Below, in pieces: positions 22,065-29,973 of a stretch of DNA of 64,000 bases. Both the position numbers and the translations under genes were made by a program. How positions within the stretch are numbered: position 1 is the stretch's first letter; the number at the start of each line of letters is the position of its first letter. This DNA comes from a virus: IMG/VR virus record IMGVR_UViG_3300028883_000005, positions 1 to 64,000 of that record; one strand, written 5' to 3'. The notes beneath the pieces were generated by a model that saw nothing but the letters and a program-made list of their open reading frames with translations, ran no database searches and was not told the DNA's origin.

Positions 22065-23400
22065 TCCCACTTCAACAGAGTTTAATCGAGGATCATTTTG
22101 TTATTTGCCTTACATCGTTTTTAGTTATTACAAGGATTATTGTGATGCAGAGCTTTGGGAGGACTTCACCGCCGCACAAATTGACAACATCCCTCCTGAA
22201 GATGAAGTCTTGGTTGCTCTTTGGAGTTACCCTCAAGTAGACCTCTGCAAGACAATATATCGCTTCTCTGCCTCTAGGAAAATAAAGTTCTTCGGGTATA
22301 CACCTCTGGTTAAGTGGGCGGGGCTGCCCTTAAAAGTTTTTACTCCCGCTCGTATTAAACAAGGAATCGTAAGTTATGCTAATTATGTATCCCTGGGGGC
22401 TTTCTATCATATCCTTTTGTCAGATTGTGATATGCATCTTAATAAATATGATGGCATTGTGTACCCTTTGTTCTCTTCCTACGGGTGCCCTAGGAAATGC
22501 ACCTTCTGCCCCTCTTGTGTAGCGAGCGAGCATAGAAGACTTTGCATTCATCTAGATGATGTAGAAATTATGCTCAGTACGATGTACAACAGAGGTATTA
22601 GGAATATCCATTTCACCGACGAAGACTTTTTTATGATTCACAAAAGAACTCATGAAGTCTTGAAAATTGCCAAAAGAATAGGTGATTTCAATTTTATAGC
22701 CCTGGCACATCTAGACACATTAAAAAAGTTTGTGGAGGAGTATGGACCAGAGTGTCTGAAAGAATTTGGAGTTAGATTAGTAGAGTTAGGGTTTGAAACA
22801 GCCGATCCTGCTCTAGCTAAGTCCATGAAAAAAGGAAAGTCTCTCCAAGAGTACATCGATGTATACACCGCTGTAAAAGACTACACGGACATTTTCTGGT
22901 TGTGTCTAACTTTCTTTCCTGGGGAGACAATTACAACATTGAATGAAACAGGCAAGTTTCTTAGAGAATACGGAAGTAAGCCTGAAGATTTATACGATAG
23001 AATCAAAACAAACAGTACTGAAGGAGGACTAGGGCAGTTTTTTCAGCCTTACCCTGGGACTCCTGGATTTGAAGACCTTCCTAGTTTAGGTCATCAAATC
23101 GAAGATAGACCTGTTCGCCTCATGCCTAGTTTCCTTCCTGATTCTTTTCTAAACGATGAAATAGAATGGGCATATAAAGACGGATTTCGCAGCACAATAC
23201 CTGATAAAGTGTGGGAATGGACGGAGGTTTATAATCTACCTACAGGAAAAATAATTAAATTTTTAGCATGGGTGCCCCAAAATGTTCGCCAAGCTATTTT
23301 AGATGCGAAGAACAATTGTCATCTTTCCGCAGGCGAGGCAGCAACTTTCATCGCAATCCTAGCGAGACTAGGAATTATCAAAAGTGGGAGGAGATCATGA
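22030..23400 (+). CDS. Radical SAM enzyme of unknown substrate, 456 aa
   Basis: The iron-sulfur motif CxxxCxxC is C153, C157, C160 (GCPRKCTFC), followed by NIHFTDEDF, a VELGFETAD strand and WLCLTFFPGET, as in B12-binding/MiaB-like radical SAM proteins. Residues 1-110 form a Rossmann-like domain (IIIIDPTSTEFNRG, later VLVALWSYPQ) that resembles a degenerate B12-binding domain without an obvious DxHxxG. The C-terminal 100 residues are an extra domain. Wedged between the QueD-like gene (35-base overlap) and the glycosyltransferase (ATGA), it most likely modifies the deazaguanine base or its sugar donor. It is distinct from QueE. Confidence 0.75.
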   Translation: MEQKSSRIIIIDPTSTEFNRGSFCYLPYIVFSYYKDYCDAELWEDFTAAQIDNIPPEDEVLVALWSYPQVDLCKTIYRFSASRKIKFFGYTPLVKWAGLPLKVFTPARIKQGIVSYANYVSLGAFYHILLSDCDMHLNKYDGIVYPLFSSYGCPRKCTFCPSCVASEHRRLCIHLDDVEIMLSTMYNRGIRNIHFTDEDFFMIHKRTHEVLKIAKRIGDFNFIALAHLDTLKKFVEEYGPECLKEFGVRLVELGFETADPALAKSMKKGKSLQEYIDVYTAVKDYTDIFWLCLTFFPGETITTLNETGKFLREYGSKPEDLYDRIKTNSTEGGLGQFFQPYPGTPGFEDLPSLGHQIEDRPVRLMPSFLPDSFLNDEIEWAYKDGFRSTIPDKVWEWTEVYNLPTGKIIKFLAWVPQNVRQAILDAKNNCHLSAGEAATFIAILARLGIIKSGRRS

Positions 23401-24425
23401 AAATTATACTTGTTCCTATAGAGCCTTTTGAAGAGAGATATTCTATCCAGTGGTCTCGTTGGTTCAAAGAGAGCATTTCAAATCTAGATATACCATACAT
23501 AGAAATCTGCCCTGAGCCTCTTAAATCGTATAGAGAGACAGGTGCCTTTTTGGATGTTGTAGGAACCAACTACTTCAAGGCTACCCAACTTCAGATGATT
23601 TGTGATCTGATAGATCGTGGTGAGATTGAGAGTGGAGATGTTTTCTTGTTTCACGATCTTTGGTTCCCTGGTATCGAAATGCTCGCTTATATTAGAGACG
23701 GCATGGGTATGGATTTCAAAATCACAGGCTGTCTTCATGCAGGAACCTGGGATCCTTGGGATTTTCTAAGCCGAAGAAACATGGGGAGGTGGGGCACTTT
23801 ACTTGAAGAGTCGTGGTTTAAGTTTATAGATGCTGTTTTTGTAGCCACAGAATTTCACAAAGAGATGATTCAGTCATACTTTGATAGCCCGATACCAAGA
23901 ATCTACACTACTGGGTTTCCTATTAAAAATGAAGAAGAGCTACCAAATACTGGTAAAAATCAAGTAGTGTTCCCTCACCGTCTAGATAAAGAAAAAAATC
24001 CTGATAGATTTGACAAATTAGAAAAAGCTTTCACTTCAGAATACCCTCTACCTAAGGTGACCTTCCTTAAAACCAAAGAAGCATGTACTACAAAGAAAGA
24101 ATATTATGAGGTGCTGGCTAACTCTGTAGTTTCTGTTTCTTTTGCGAGTCAAGAAACTTGGGGAATCGCAATGATAGAGAGTGTGCTATCTGGTTGTATA
24201 CCATTTGTTCCTAATGAGCTAAGTTATGGAGAATTGTACCCTAAAGAGTTCAGATACGACTATGATTTTTCAGATGATCACTCTTATTTCCTTCTAGCAA
24301 AGAGGATCCATGAGGCTCTTAGGAACACCGAGTACCAAAACATGGTTGAGGATCTGGGTAAAAAATTTATCCTCAAAGGGTCTTTAGCTATACCTAGAAT
24401 GATAGAAATTATTATGGATTTGTAA
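23397..24425 (+). CDS. GT-B glycosyltransferase resembling tRNA-queuosine mannosyltransferase
   Basis: 342 aa. The C-terminal half has VVFPHRLDKEKNPDRF (191-206) for the nucleotide sugar, a KKEYYEVLANSVVSVSFA helix-strand and ETWGIAMIESVLSGCIPFVP (253-272) with the E-x7-E pattern. The N-terminal ILVPIEPFEERYSIQW and the overall layout recall GTDC1/QTMAN (DUF3524), which adds mannose to queuosine in tRNA. A relative in a phage deazaguanine cluster suggests glycosylation of a modified base in DNA or its precursor; this is inference. GGGAGGAGATC precedes the ATG at 23397. Confidence 0.75.
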   Translation: MKIILVPIEPFEERYSIQWSRWFKESISNLDIPYIEICPEPLKSYRETGAFLDVVGTNYFKATQLQMICDLIDRGEIESGDVFLFHDLWFPGIEMLAYIRDGMGMDFKITGCLHAGTWDPWDFLSRRNMGRWGTLLEESWFKFIDAVFVATEFHKEMIQSYFDSPIPRIYTTGFPIKNEEELPNTGKNQVVFPHRLDKEKNPDRFDKLEKAFTSEYPLPKVTFLKTKEACTTKKEYYEVLANSVVSVSFASQETWGIAMIESVLSGCIPFVPNELSYGELYPKEFRYDYDFSDDHSYFLLAKRIHEALRNTEYQNMVEDLGKKFILKGSLAIPRMIEIIMDL

Positions 24426-24470
24426 AATTTAGCCGCATGTGCCATTACCCCGGCATGAAAGGAGTGGGTT

Positions 24471-24731
24471 GTGCAATTCATAGAAGACACACAAGGATTA
24501 GACCAGGTCATAGAATACTGGCACGGATGGTATTGGTGTAGGTTTGCATTGGGCCAAGCGCTGCTATCAAAAGTTGACCAAATTTGCAAGGAATACCCGG
24601 AAGCTGAAACGATTGGCGATTTGCCAGGTGCCATCGGTCTTGAATGCTGTGAAATGCTTGATATAGCGTTTCGGCAACAAGAGATTCTTACGCATGAAAA
24701 TATTCCAAACCCCGGCACGACCATCAGTTAA
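24471..24731 (+). CDS. Small hypothetical protein, 86 aa (GTG start)
   Basis: GTG at 24471 behind AAGGAGTGGGTT. Helical and acidic, with IEYWHGWYWCRFALGQALL. Base composition is more even than in the flanking genes. It begins a run of small accessory genes inserted between the glycosyltransferase and dpdA. No family recognised. Confidence 0.55.
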   Translation: MQFIEDTQGLDQVIEYWHGWYWCRFALGQALLSKVDQICKEYPEAETIGDLPGAIGLECCEMLDIAFRQQEILTHENIPNPGTTIS

Positions 24732-24760
24732 CCCTACTATGCATTAATAAAGGAGAAACC

Positions 24761-24967
24761 ATGGATACCGGAAAAGGATATTTTGAACAATTTGAATCAA
24801 TGGAAGCACTGCATGAGGCGAAAACCAGGTTGGAACAGTTAGGAGGCACAGTGCGCGGTGTTTTTACAGTTGGAGAGGAAATTGAGATAAAGGGTTCACA
24901 CTTCAAGGTGCAGCAGATATGGCCGCGCAAGCTGGTTTTAAAACTGCTTGCGGCAGATCCGCTATAA
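24761..24967 (+). CDS. Small hypothetical protein, 68 aa
   Basis: AAAGGAGAAACC before the ATG. Helix then a small beta domain (GVFTVGEEIEIKGSHFKVQQ) that could be SH3-like. No family recognised. Confidence 0.6.
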   Translation: MDTGKGYFEQFESMEALHEAKTRLEQLGGTVRGVFTVGEEIEIKGSHFKVQQIWPRKLVLKLLAADPL

Positions 24968-25092
24968 CCGACTCCCCAGCCATCGGACCTAAACCGAAAC
25001 AGGGTCACGTTATTGTTTTCGCTAACTATTGGTTTCCTGTTCCTGCGACCTGTTTTTCCGGTGAGGTAAAATTTACTTGATAGGGGAATATA

Positions 25093-25308
25093 ATGAGAAA
25101 AATTAAAAAATGGAAATTAGCATCTGTTTTATATTTACCGTGGATGTGGCTTTTATTTTTTATCTATCATAGTATATGTGAACCATATAGAATTTTATAC
25201 TCATGGGAAAGACCTTGGTGGACAGGAACACCATTAATTTTAACTATAGGAATTTTATTGTTTGTTCCTGTAGCGTCAATATTTTCACTCTATGTTAACG
25301 ATGATTAA
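25093..25308 (+). CDS. Two-span membrane protein, 71 aa
   Basis: Two hydrophobic helices (VLYLPWMWLLFFIYHSI and TPLILTIGILLFVPVASIF) separated by a short aromatic loop, with a basic N-terminus (MRKIKKWK). Probably inner-membrane; function unknown. Confidence 0.6.
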   Translation: MRKIKKWKLASVLYLPWMWLLFFIYHSICEPYRILYSWERPWWTGTPLILTIGILLFVPVASIFSLYVNDD

Positions 25309-25331
25309 CCGCTTGGAAAGGAGGACCGACC

Positions 25332-25493
25332 GTGTTTCACATTCATATTTTAGGAGCCATTGAGAATAAGTGGTTATCTGCGTACAAGGGAAGTGAATAC
25401 ACCAAGCAAGTTTTGGGGGAGTGGTTTGGGTTGCTCAGTCGAGACACTAAGGTTTATATTTGCTACATCAACCATCCCGTATGCCCTGTATGA
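25332..25493 (+). CDS. Small hypothetical protein, 53 aa (GTG start)
   Basis: GTG at 25332 preceded by AAGGAGGACCGACC, one of three identical ribosome-site cassettes in this stretch. Begins MFHIHILGAIENKWLSAYKG. No family recognised. Confidence 0.5.
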   Translation: MFHIHILGAIENKWLSAYKGSEYTKQVLGEWFGLLSRDTKVYICYINHPVCPV

Positions 25494-25508
25494 TAAGGAG
25501 GACCGACC

Positions 25509-25670
25509 ATGAAATGGAAAGAATTTTACAAGCGGCTTTCAGAGTTTAAAAATGCTGTTCGTAATCACGAGAAAAATCCTTCTTTAGAATCCCTGGATAG
25601 GTATAAGTGGGCTTATATTGGAATGAAGCAAGCATTTGAAATATTAAGTAGCGAGGAGGACCGACCGTGA
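25509..25670 (+). CDS. Small hypothetical protein, 53 aa
   Basis: ATG at 25509 preceded by AAGGAGGACCGACC. Helical and basic (MKWKEFYKRLSEFKNAVRNH). Its last codons contain the next cassette, and its stop overlaps the next GTG as GTGA. Confidence 0.55.
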   Translation: MKWKEFYKRLSEFKNAVRNHEKNPSLESLDRYKWAYIGMKQAFEILSSEEDRP

Positions 25671-25999
25671 CAGATTTAATCGAAAAAATACTTTCTGTTG
25701 GAACGATATTCGAAGACGACACACCAGAAAAACCGAGTGTTATCTTTGGACACCCAAGTTCAGAGGAGTGGGTAGATATATTTCTTACTGCAAAGATGCT
25801 CGCGAACACTCGCGCCGCCGATCCTGTGCGGGTGGAGGATAGGTTGCCGGAAACAACTGATGCTATTTTGGTATATTCTCAGAGCAGGAAATCATGGTGT
25901 CGCGGAAGGCTGGTTGAGTTAAACGTAAATCGTTTCTTTGTTGAAGGGTATTTGGATGACAGAGTAACCCACTGGCAACCAATGCCACCAGCTCCATAA
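25667..25999 (+). CDS. DUF551-domain protein, 110 aa (GTG start)
   Basis: The C-terminal 60 residues follow the DUF551 pattern: V-E-DRLPET, a DAILVYSQSRKSWCRGRL strand pair and a final VTHWQPMPPAP. DUF551 is a small phage/prophage domain of unknown function. GTG at 25667 preceded by GGAGGACCGACC. Confidence 0.65.
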   Translation: MTDLIEKILSVGTIFEDDTPEKPSVIFGHPSSEEWVDIFLTAKMLANTRAADPVRVEDRLPETTDAILVYSQSRKSWCRGRLVELNVNRFFVEGYLDDRVTHWQPMPPAP

Positions 26000-26001
26000 A
26001 A

Positions 26002-26036
26002 TTTATCGTTACATGCCTTATTTTTATTGCTATATT
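26002..26036 (+). promoter_or_regulatory. TTTATC-family promoter 6
   Basis: TTTATC (26002-26007) and TATATT (-10, 26031-26036) at the family spacing of 23 bases; the -35 is GTTACA/TTACAT rather than TTG. Precedes dpdA. Confidence 0.7.
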
Positions 26037-26068
26037 GTAGTTAAAACAAAGATTTAGAAGGATTAATA

Positions 26069-27046
26069 ATGGAAATGACCTTGTTTGTAGATTCAGGTGC
26101 TCCCAGTCTTTATAATCAATTTATACGCCGAAACAAAGGCGGTACTTATATGGGAAGCTTTCTTGAAGATAGGAAAAACGATGACTTCAGCTGGATCCAA
26201 AGCAAGGATTTCCAAACCTACCGAAGGAACTATGCTCTTTTTATCAAGAAAAATCTTCAGTTTATTGATTATTATGCAAATTTTGATGTGATTAATAATG
26301 CAGAAGCAACCTGGTCAAATCAGCAATACTACGAGTCTAAAGGATTGAAACCAATACCTGTTTGGCATTATGGAACAGATATGAAGTGGCTGGAAATGTA
26401 TTTGGAAAAAGGATATGACTATATCGCTATAGGGGGTCTGATACCTAACCCGCCTAGAATCTTGCTTCCTGCATTAGACTCTATATGGGGCTCTCTTCTC
26501 ACAGACTCTTCAGGAATGCCTAAAGTAAAAGTTCACGGATTTGCTGTAACTTCTACGAGACTAATTGCCCGCTACCCCTGGTTTAGTGTAGATTCCTCTT
26601 CTTGGGTAAAATTCGGACAATATGGAGTGATATGTGTCCCTCCTAAAAGAGGGGGAAAGTTTGATTATTCTACCACAGCTCATAATATTTTTGTATCCAC
26701 AAGATCGCCCTCCCAAGAAATTACAGGAAAGCACTATTACACACTGTCAGGCGCAGAGCAAGCAATGATTGATCAATACTTGGACCTTAAAGGTCATGTG
26801 ATGGGTAAATCAGAATTTAAAATGGTAGGTTCAGAATACGAACTTAAAGAAGATGAGGTTTTTGTCAGTGGAAGAAAGGGAGATGAGGAAAGAAGGGTGG
26901 AGATTATATTAGAGAGAGGCGTATGCAACGATTATAAGCTCAGGGACGAGCTTAATGTTCAATATTATATAGATTTGCAGAACAGTGTTCCGGAATGGCC
27001 TTGGGCTTTTCAAATTAATCAGAAGAAAGGATTCTTTGAAATATGA
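26069..27046 (+). CDS. dpdA: DpdA-like DNA-guanine transglycosylase, 325 aa
   Basis: The TIM-barrel pattern of tRNA-guanine transglycosylase relatives is visible: FVDSGAPSL (D8), YYANFDVINN, a GLKPIPVWHYG strand, DYIAIGGL, VKVHGFAVTS and RYPWFSVDSSSWV with D175 as the probable nucleophile. The tRNA-enzyme zinc Cys cluster is absent. This is the signature of phage DpdA, which exchanges guanine in DNA for a 7-deazaguanine. With folE, queD and queE nearby it gives a DNA-modification route that hides the genome from restriction. Own promoter at 26002; AAGGA before the ATG. Confidence 0.82.
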   Translation: MEMTLFVDSGAPSLYNQFIRRNKGGTYMGSFLEDRKNDDFSWIQSKDFQTYRRNYALFIKKNLQFIDYYANFDVINNAEATWSNQQYYESKGLKPIPVWHYGTDMKWLEMYLEKGYDYIAIGGLIPNPPRILLPALDSIWGSLLTDSSGMPKVKVHGFAVTSTRLIARYPWFSVDSSSWVKFGQYGVICVPPKRGGKFDYSTTAHNIFVSTRSPSQEITGKHYYTLSGAEQAMIDQYLDLKGHVMGKSEFKMVGSEYELKEDEVFVSGRKGDEERRVEIILERGVCNDYKLRDELNVQYYIDLQNSVPEWPWAFQINQKKGFFEI

Positions 27047-27091
27047 AAAAGTATATCCTTTATGGTGAAGAATAATGAAAGGACACAGGTA

Positions 27092-27433
27092 ATGACCGAG
27101 AGAAAGCCCAGAAAAATACCTGAAGAAGAAACTTGGTCGGAGGCTTATAATTGTCATACTTTTATCAAGTCTTCCATTCCGGTAGATGTTAGTTGGGCAT
27201 CCGTAGGGGGAGGCTACCAAATAAAAGTGTGTGGTCAGCTATGCTCTGAAAAACCTTCAGATGTTGAAGAGGGGAAGATTTTAGCTTTGCTCAAAGCTCG
27301 TCGTTTAGCTAAAGCTTCCCTAGATAACCTAAACAAAGAATTAGAAGGTCTGTATAGAAAAGGACCTAAAAGATATATGGAGTTATATAATAAAATGCTC
27401 GAAGGAGAGATTAAATGGGAGAAGCAGAGATGA
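27092..27433 (+). CDS. Hypothetical protein, 113 aa
   Basis: ATG at 27092 with AAAGGACACAGGTA before it; an in-frame ATG at 27062 has no site. A beta-rich N-terminus (VDVSWASVGGGYQIKVCG) is followed by two charged helices. The stop overlaps the next gene as ATGA. No family recognised. Confidence 0.6.
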   Translation: MTERKPRKIPEEETWSEAYNCHTFIKSSIPVDVSWASVGGGYQIKVCGQLCSEKPSDVEEGKILALLKARRLAKASLDNLNKELEGLYRKGPKRYMELYNKMLEGEIKWEKQR

Positions 27434-27609
27434 AGTTATTCCTAGCGGGCAACTTCCCTCTGATGAGCAACATCGAGAAGGAAAGAGAGATGAAAGATTA
27501 TGTTTTTTCCAAAGATGCTCCTTATAATCGCCTAGCCAGTTTTTTCTATACTAAAGGAGCAGCAAACTTGGTAGAGATAAGAAGTGAAGTTTTGGAAGAG
27601 ACTAAATGA
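27430..27609 (+). CDS. Short MK-x-FLAG family protein, 59 aa
   Basis: Starts MKLFLAGN and later has NRLASFFYTKG, a two-part signature shared with the genes at 27606, 30465 and 34089. GGGAG eight bases before the ATG. Small phage proteins with this start are common, but their function is unknown to me. Confidence 0.6.
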   Translation: MKLFLAGNFPLMSNIEKEREMKDYVFSKDAPYNRLASFFYTKGAANLVEIRSEVLEETK

Positions 27610-27812
27610 AAGTATTCTTCGCAGCGGTTGGCTACGAGCTAATGGACAGCTTTTTAAACGGAACAAAAGGGCAACATCGAAATATGCTCTTTTCATATTG
27701 GGAACTGTCAGGTAGTTCTGGATTTAAACAAAGAAAAATAAACTGGGAGAATATCACAAATGGAACTCAACAGATACGACCTTCAATGGTGCGTGAGGAG
27801 ACTTCCAAGTAA
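27606..27812 (+). CDS. Short MK-x-FLAG-like protein, 68 aa
   Basis: Starts MKVFFAAVGYELMD and has RNMLFSYWEL, a diverged version of the signature in the preceding gene; start-stop overlap ATGA. The last 17 residues overlap the nucleotidyltransferase gene. Probably arose by tandem duplication of the preceding gene. Confidence 0.55.
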   Translation: MKVFFAAVGYELMDSFLNGTKGQHRNMLFSYWELSGSSGFKQRKINWENITNGTQQIRPSMVREETSK

Positions 27813-28449
27813 CCTACGAAAGTTAATGAAGAAAGAAGAAATCACAGTAGGTGGAGGGTTCATTAGGTCCTGTATATTTAATGAAAAGCCCAACGATATC
27901 GACTTGTTTGTCCCAGATAAAGATTGGGCTAAAGAGCTGGCTTTGTTCCTAAGTGAGTACACTCCTGGGCGTTTAGTGCATACTCCTAATGCCATCACTA
28001 TCCGTGGCCCGCGCCCGCACGTTCAATTTATCACCAGATGGCTCTACGAAGAACCTCAAGATGTGATTCCTTCCTTCGACTTCACCCTTTGTCAAGCTAT
28101 CTTCTGGTGGGATCACTATTGCGGAAAATGGAAGTCTCTGGTTTCAGACGAGTTTTATCCTGCTTTAGCGGCTAAGAGGCTGGAGTACACAAACCCAGAC
28201 AGAAACGAGGATGCCGGAGGCAGCTTATTGAGGGTCCTTAAATACTACCAAAAAGGATTCCGCATCACTATACCTTCTTTCTCTGACGTAATGACCAGAT
28301 TGATCCGAGATATCGATTTTGATGAAATTAATAGAAATGTGAACAACTTTCCTGGACAGACACGAGAAGAGCGAATTAGTTGGATAATTAGAGGACTGCT
28401 CAGGGAGGTAGATCCTAACATTGACCCCGATCACATAGTAGGAGAATAA
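27760..28449 (+). CDS. Nucleotidyltransferase-fold protein, 229 aa
   Basis: ITVGGGFIRSCIF followed by NDIDLFV is the G-G and D-x-D active-site pattern of the Pol beta-type nucleotidyltransferase superfamily, close to the phage proteins often annotated as poly(A)-polymerase-like. A third acidic residue near SFDFTL may complete the site. The C-terminus is helical. Substrate unknown. The ATG at 27760 has GGGAG ten bases upstream, inside the previous gene. Confidence 0.7.
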   Translation: MELNRYDLQWCVRRLPSNLRKLMKKEEITVGGGFIRSCIFNEKPNDIDLFVPDKDWAKELALFLSEYTPGRLVHTPNAITIRGPRPHVQFITRWLYEEPQDVIPSFDFTLCQAIFWWDHYCGKWKSLVSDEFYPALAAKRLEYTNPDRNEDAGGSLLRVLKYYQKGFRITIPSFSDVMTRLIRDIDFDEINRNVNNFPGQTREERISWIIRGLLREVDPNIDPDHIVGE

Positions 28450-28450
28450 A

Positions 28451-28759
28451 ATGAGCGACGGCAGGTTCGAAGGCGATAGTATTGAAGAGATTGTTTGTTT
28501 AGTAGGTCAACTAAACGACGAGATTTTTAATCAAACTGGCCGTGATCATGGTTGTGCTTATAGACCGTTGGTAGCTCATTTTGACGGTGACGATTGTGCG
28601 TCAACCGCCTCAGTTTACTTAATCGACATTTGTATCTGGAACTCCGATTGTAACAATAGAGGATTCGATGAGAGCTTTAATGTATACCAGCCCCTCAAGG
28701 AGTTTCTCATTCAAGAAATAAATAGAGTAGTATCTGAATTAAAAGAAATCAAACTTTAA
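28451..28759 (+). CDS. Hypothetical protein, 102 aa
   Basis: Acidic, with HFDGDDCASTASVYLIDICIW (a beta region) followed by a C-terminal helix. GGAG six bases before the ATG. It lies between the nucleotidyltransferase and the clamp. No family recognised. Confidence 0.55.
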   Translation: MSDGRFEGDSIEEIVCLVGQLNDEIFNQTGRDHGCAYRPLVAHFDGDDCASTASVYLIDICIWNSDCNNRGFDESFNVYQPLKEFLIQEINRVVSELKEIKL

Positions 28760-28776
28760 ATCTAGGGAGAATAAAA

Positions 28777-29796
28777 ATGATTATGCAAAAGAAAGAGTTC
28801 CTTAAAGTGATGCAACTTCTAAAGCCTGGGCTAGCTAAGAAGGACATCATCGAAGAGTTTGTCCATTACCTTTTCACAGGAGATGATGTGATTACATTTA
28901 ATGATGAAATTTGCATCTCCCACCCCTTCAAAACAGATTTCAAATGCTCCTGCCGTGCTGAAGAGCTTTTCAAAACGGTAAACGGGATCAAAGAGGAAAC
29001 TTTGGAGGTTGGAATAGCAGAAGCCGGAAACTGCATCGAAATCAAATCTGCAGGCACACGAGCTCGACTTGCTGTGTCTTCCGAAGATAAGGCTTCGCAG
29101 CTAATCTCTGTACTCAACTTGGAAGAGGTGTGTAAAAACATGACTCCTCTTCCTAAAGACTTTGTCCGCGCTCTGTACCTTTGCATGTTCTCTGCCTCTA
29201 AGGACATGACTAAAGGTATATACACTTGTGTAAAAGTAGATTCAGATTCTGTTTACAGTTCTGACGGAGTGAGGATTAGTAAGTATAACTTAGAAGAGCA
29301 TACAGACTTGTCCACTCTAATACCTGCCAGAAATATTGAGCATTTAGTTCGTTTTCCAGTGATAGAGTTTCGCCTTACAGACAGCTGGTGTCATTTTAGA
29401 ACTGAAGAAGGCGTGGTGTTTAGTACTAGGGTGATGGAGGGCGAGTACCCCTCTCTTGATCAGTATTTTACTATTGAGGGAAAGAGAGTGAGGCTTCCTT
29501 CAGAGATAAAATCTCTGGTGTCCAGTGTTTCTTTCATGTCTGATGATAAGGTTATCAAAGACAAAACGGTCACTATGGTAATAAGTAGTGGCCAGATAAC
29601 CTGTAAGGCAGAAAAGAAAGACATAGGTATGGTAGAAAGAGACTTCGATTTTGAATATGCACAAGAAGGGTTTGAGATTCAGATTAATCCTATATTCCTA
29701 AACGAAGTCTTGGAAAAAGCTACTATTATGAGAGTGAACAAAAATGCAGCTATGTTCACTTCGGGGACCTTTAACCACATTATTTCTTTGCAATAA
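28777..29796 (+). CDS. Sliding clamp (DnaN-like), 339 aa
   Basis: Segments recall the beta clamp: SSDGVRISKYNLE in domain 2, TLIPARNIEHLVRF, and FSTRVMEGEYPSLDQYF in the third domain, plus a C-terminal strand pair. Length fits a three-domain clamp (about 360 aa). It would tether the polymerase at 30899 and be loaded by the protein at 34940. Similarity is modest by eye. GGGAG seven bases before the ATG. Confidence 0.7.
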   Translation: MIMQKKEFLKVMQLLKPGLAKKDIIEEFVHYLFTGDDVITFNDEICISHPFKTDFKCSCRAEELFKTVNGIKEETLEVGIAEAGNCIEIKSAGTRARLAVSSEDKASQLISVLNLEEVCKNMTPLPKDFVRALYLCMFSASKDMTKGIYTCVKVDSDSVYSSDGVRISKYNLEEHTDLSTLIPARNIEHLVRFPVIEFRLTDSWCHFRTEEGVVFSTRVMEGEYPSLDQYFTIEGKRVRLPSEIKSLVSSVSFMSDDKVIKDKTVTMVISSGQITCKAEKKDIGMVERDFDFEYAQEGFEIQINPIFLNEVLEKATIMRVNKNAAMFTSGTFNHIISLQ

Positions 29797-29831
29797 TGTG
29801 CTGAAGCTTATGCAAAAGGACAAAAATCCTT

Positions 29832-29890
29832 CGTGCTCTAAGCGCGAATTCTGCACGAACTTTATGTAGTCAATGCATTAGTATACATTT
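29832..29890 (-). repeat. Dispersed repeat copy R3
   Basis: Reads on the minus strand, opposite to the genes around it, the only such orientation among the copies. It carries ATGCATTGAC, GTGCAGAATTCGCGCTTAGA and the following GCACG. It lies in a 177-base gap between the clamp gene and the gene at 29974. Confidence 0.8.
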
Positions 29891-29973
29891 GAAAGCTGCC
29901 AGCTATGAAATCTTTAATTAGTGGAAAAAGAGGCGGAGGGAATTAAGAAAAGGATAAAAGGGAGGTTCAAAGA

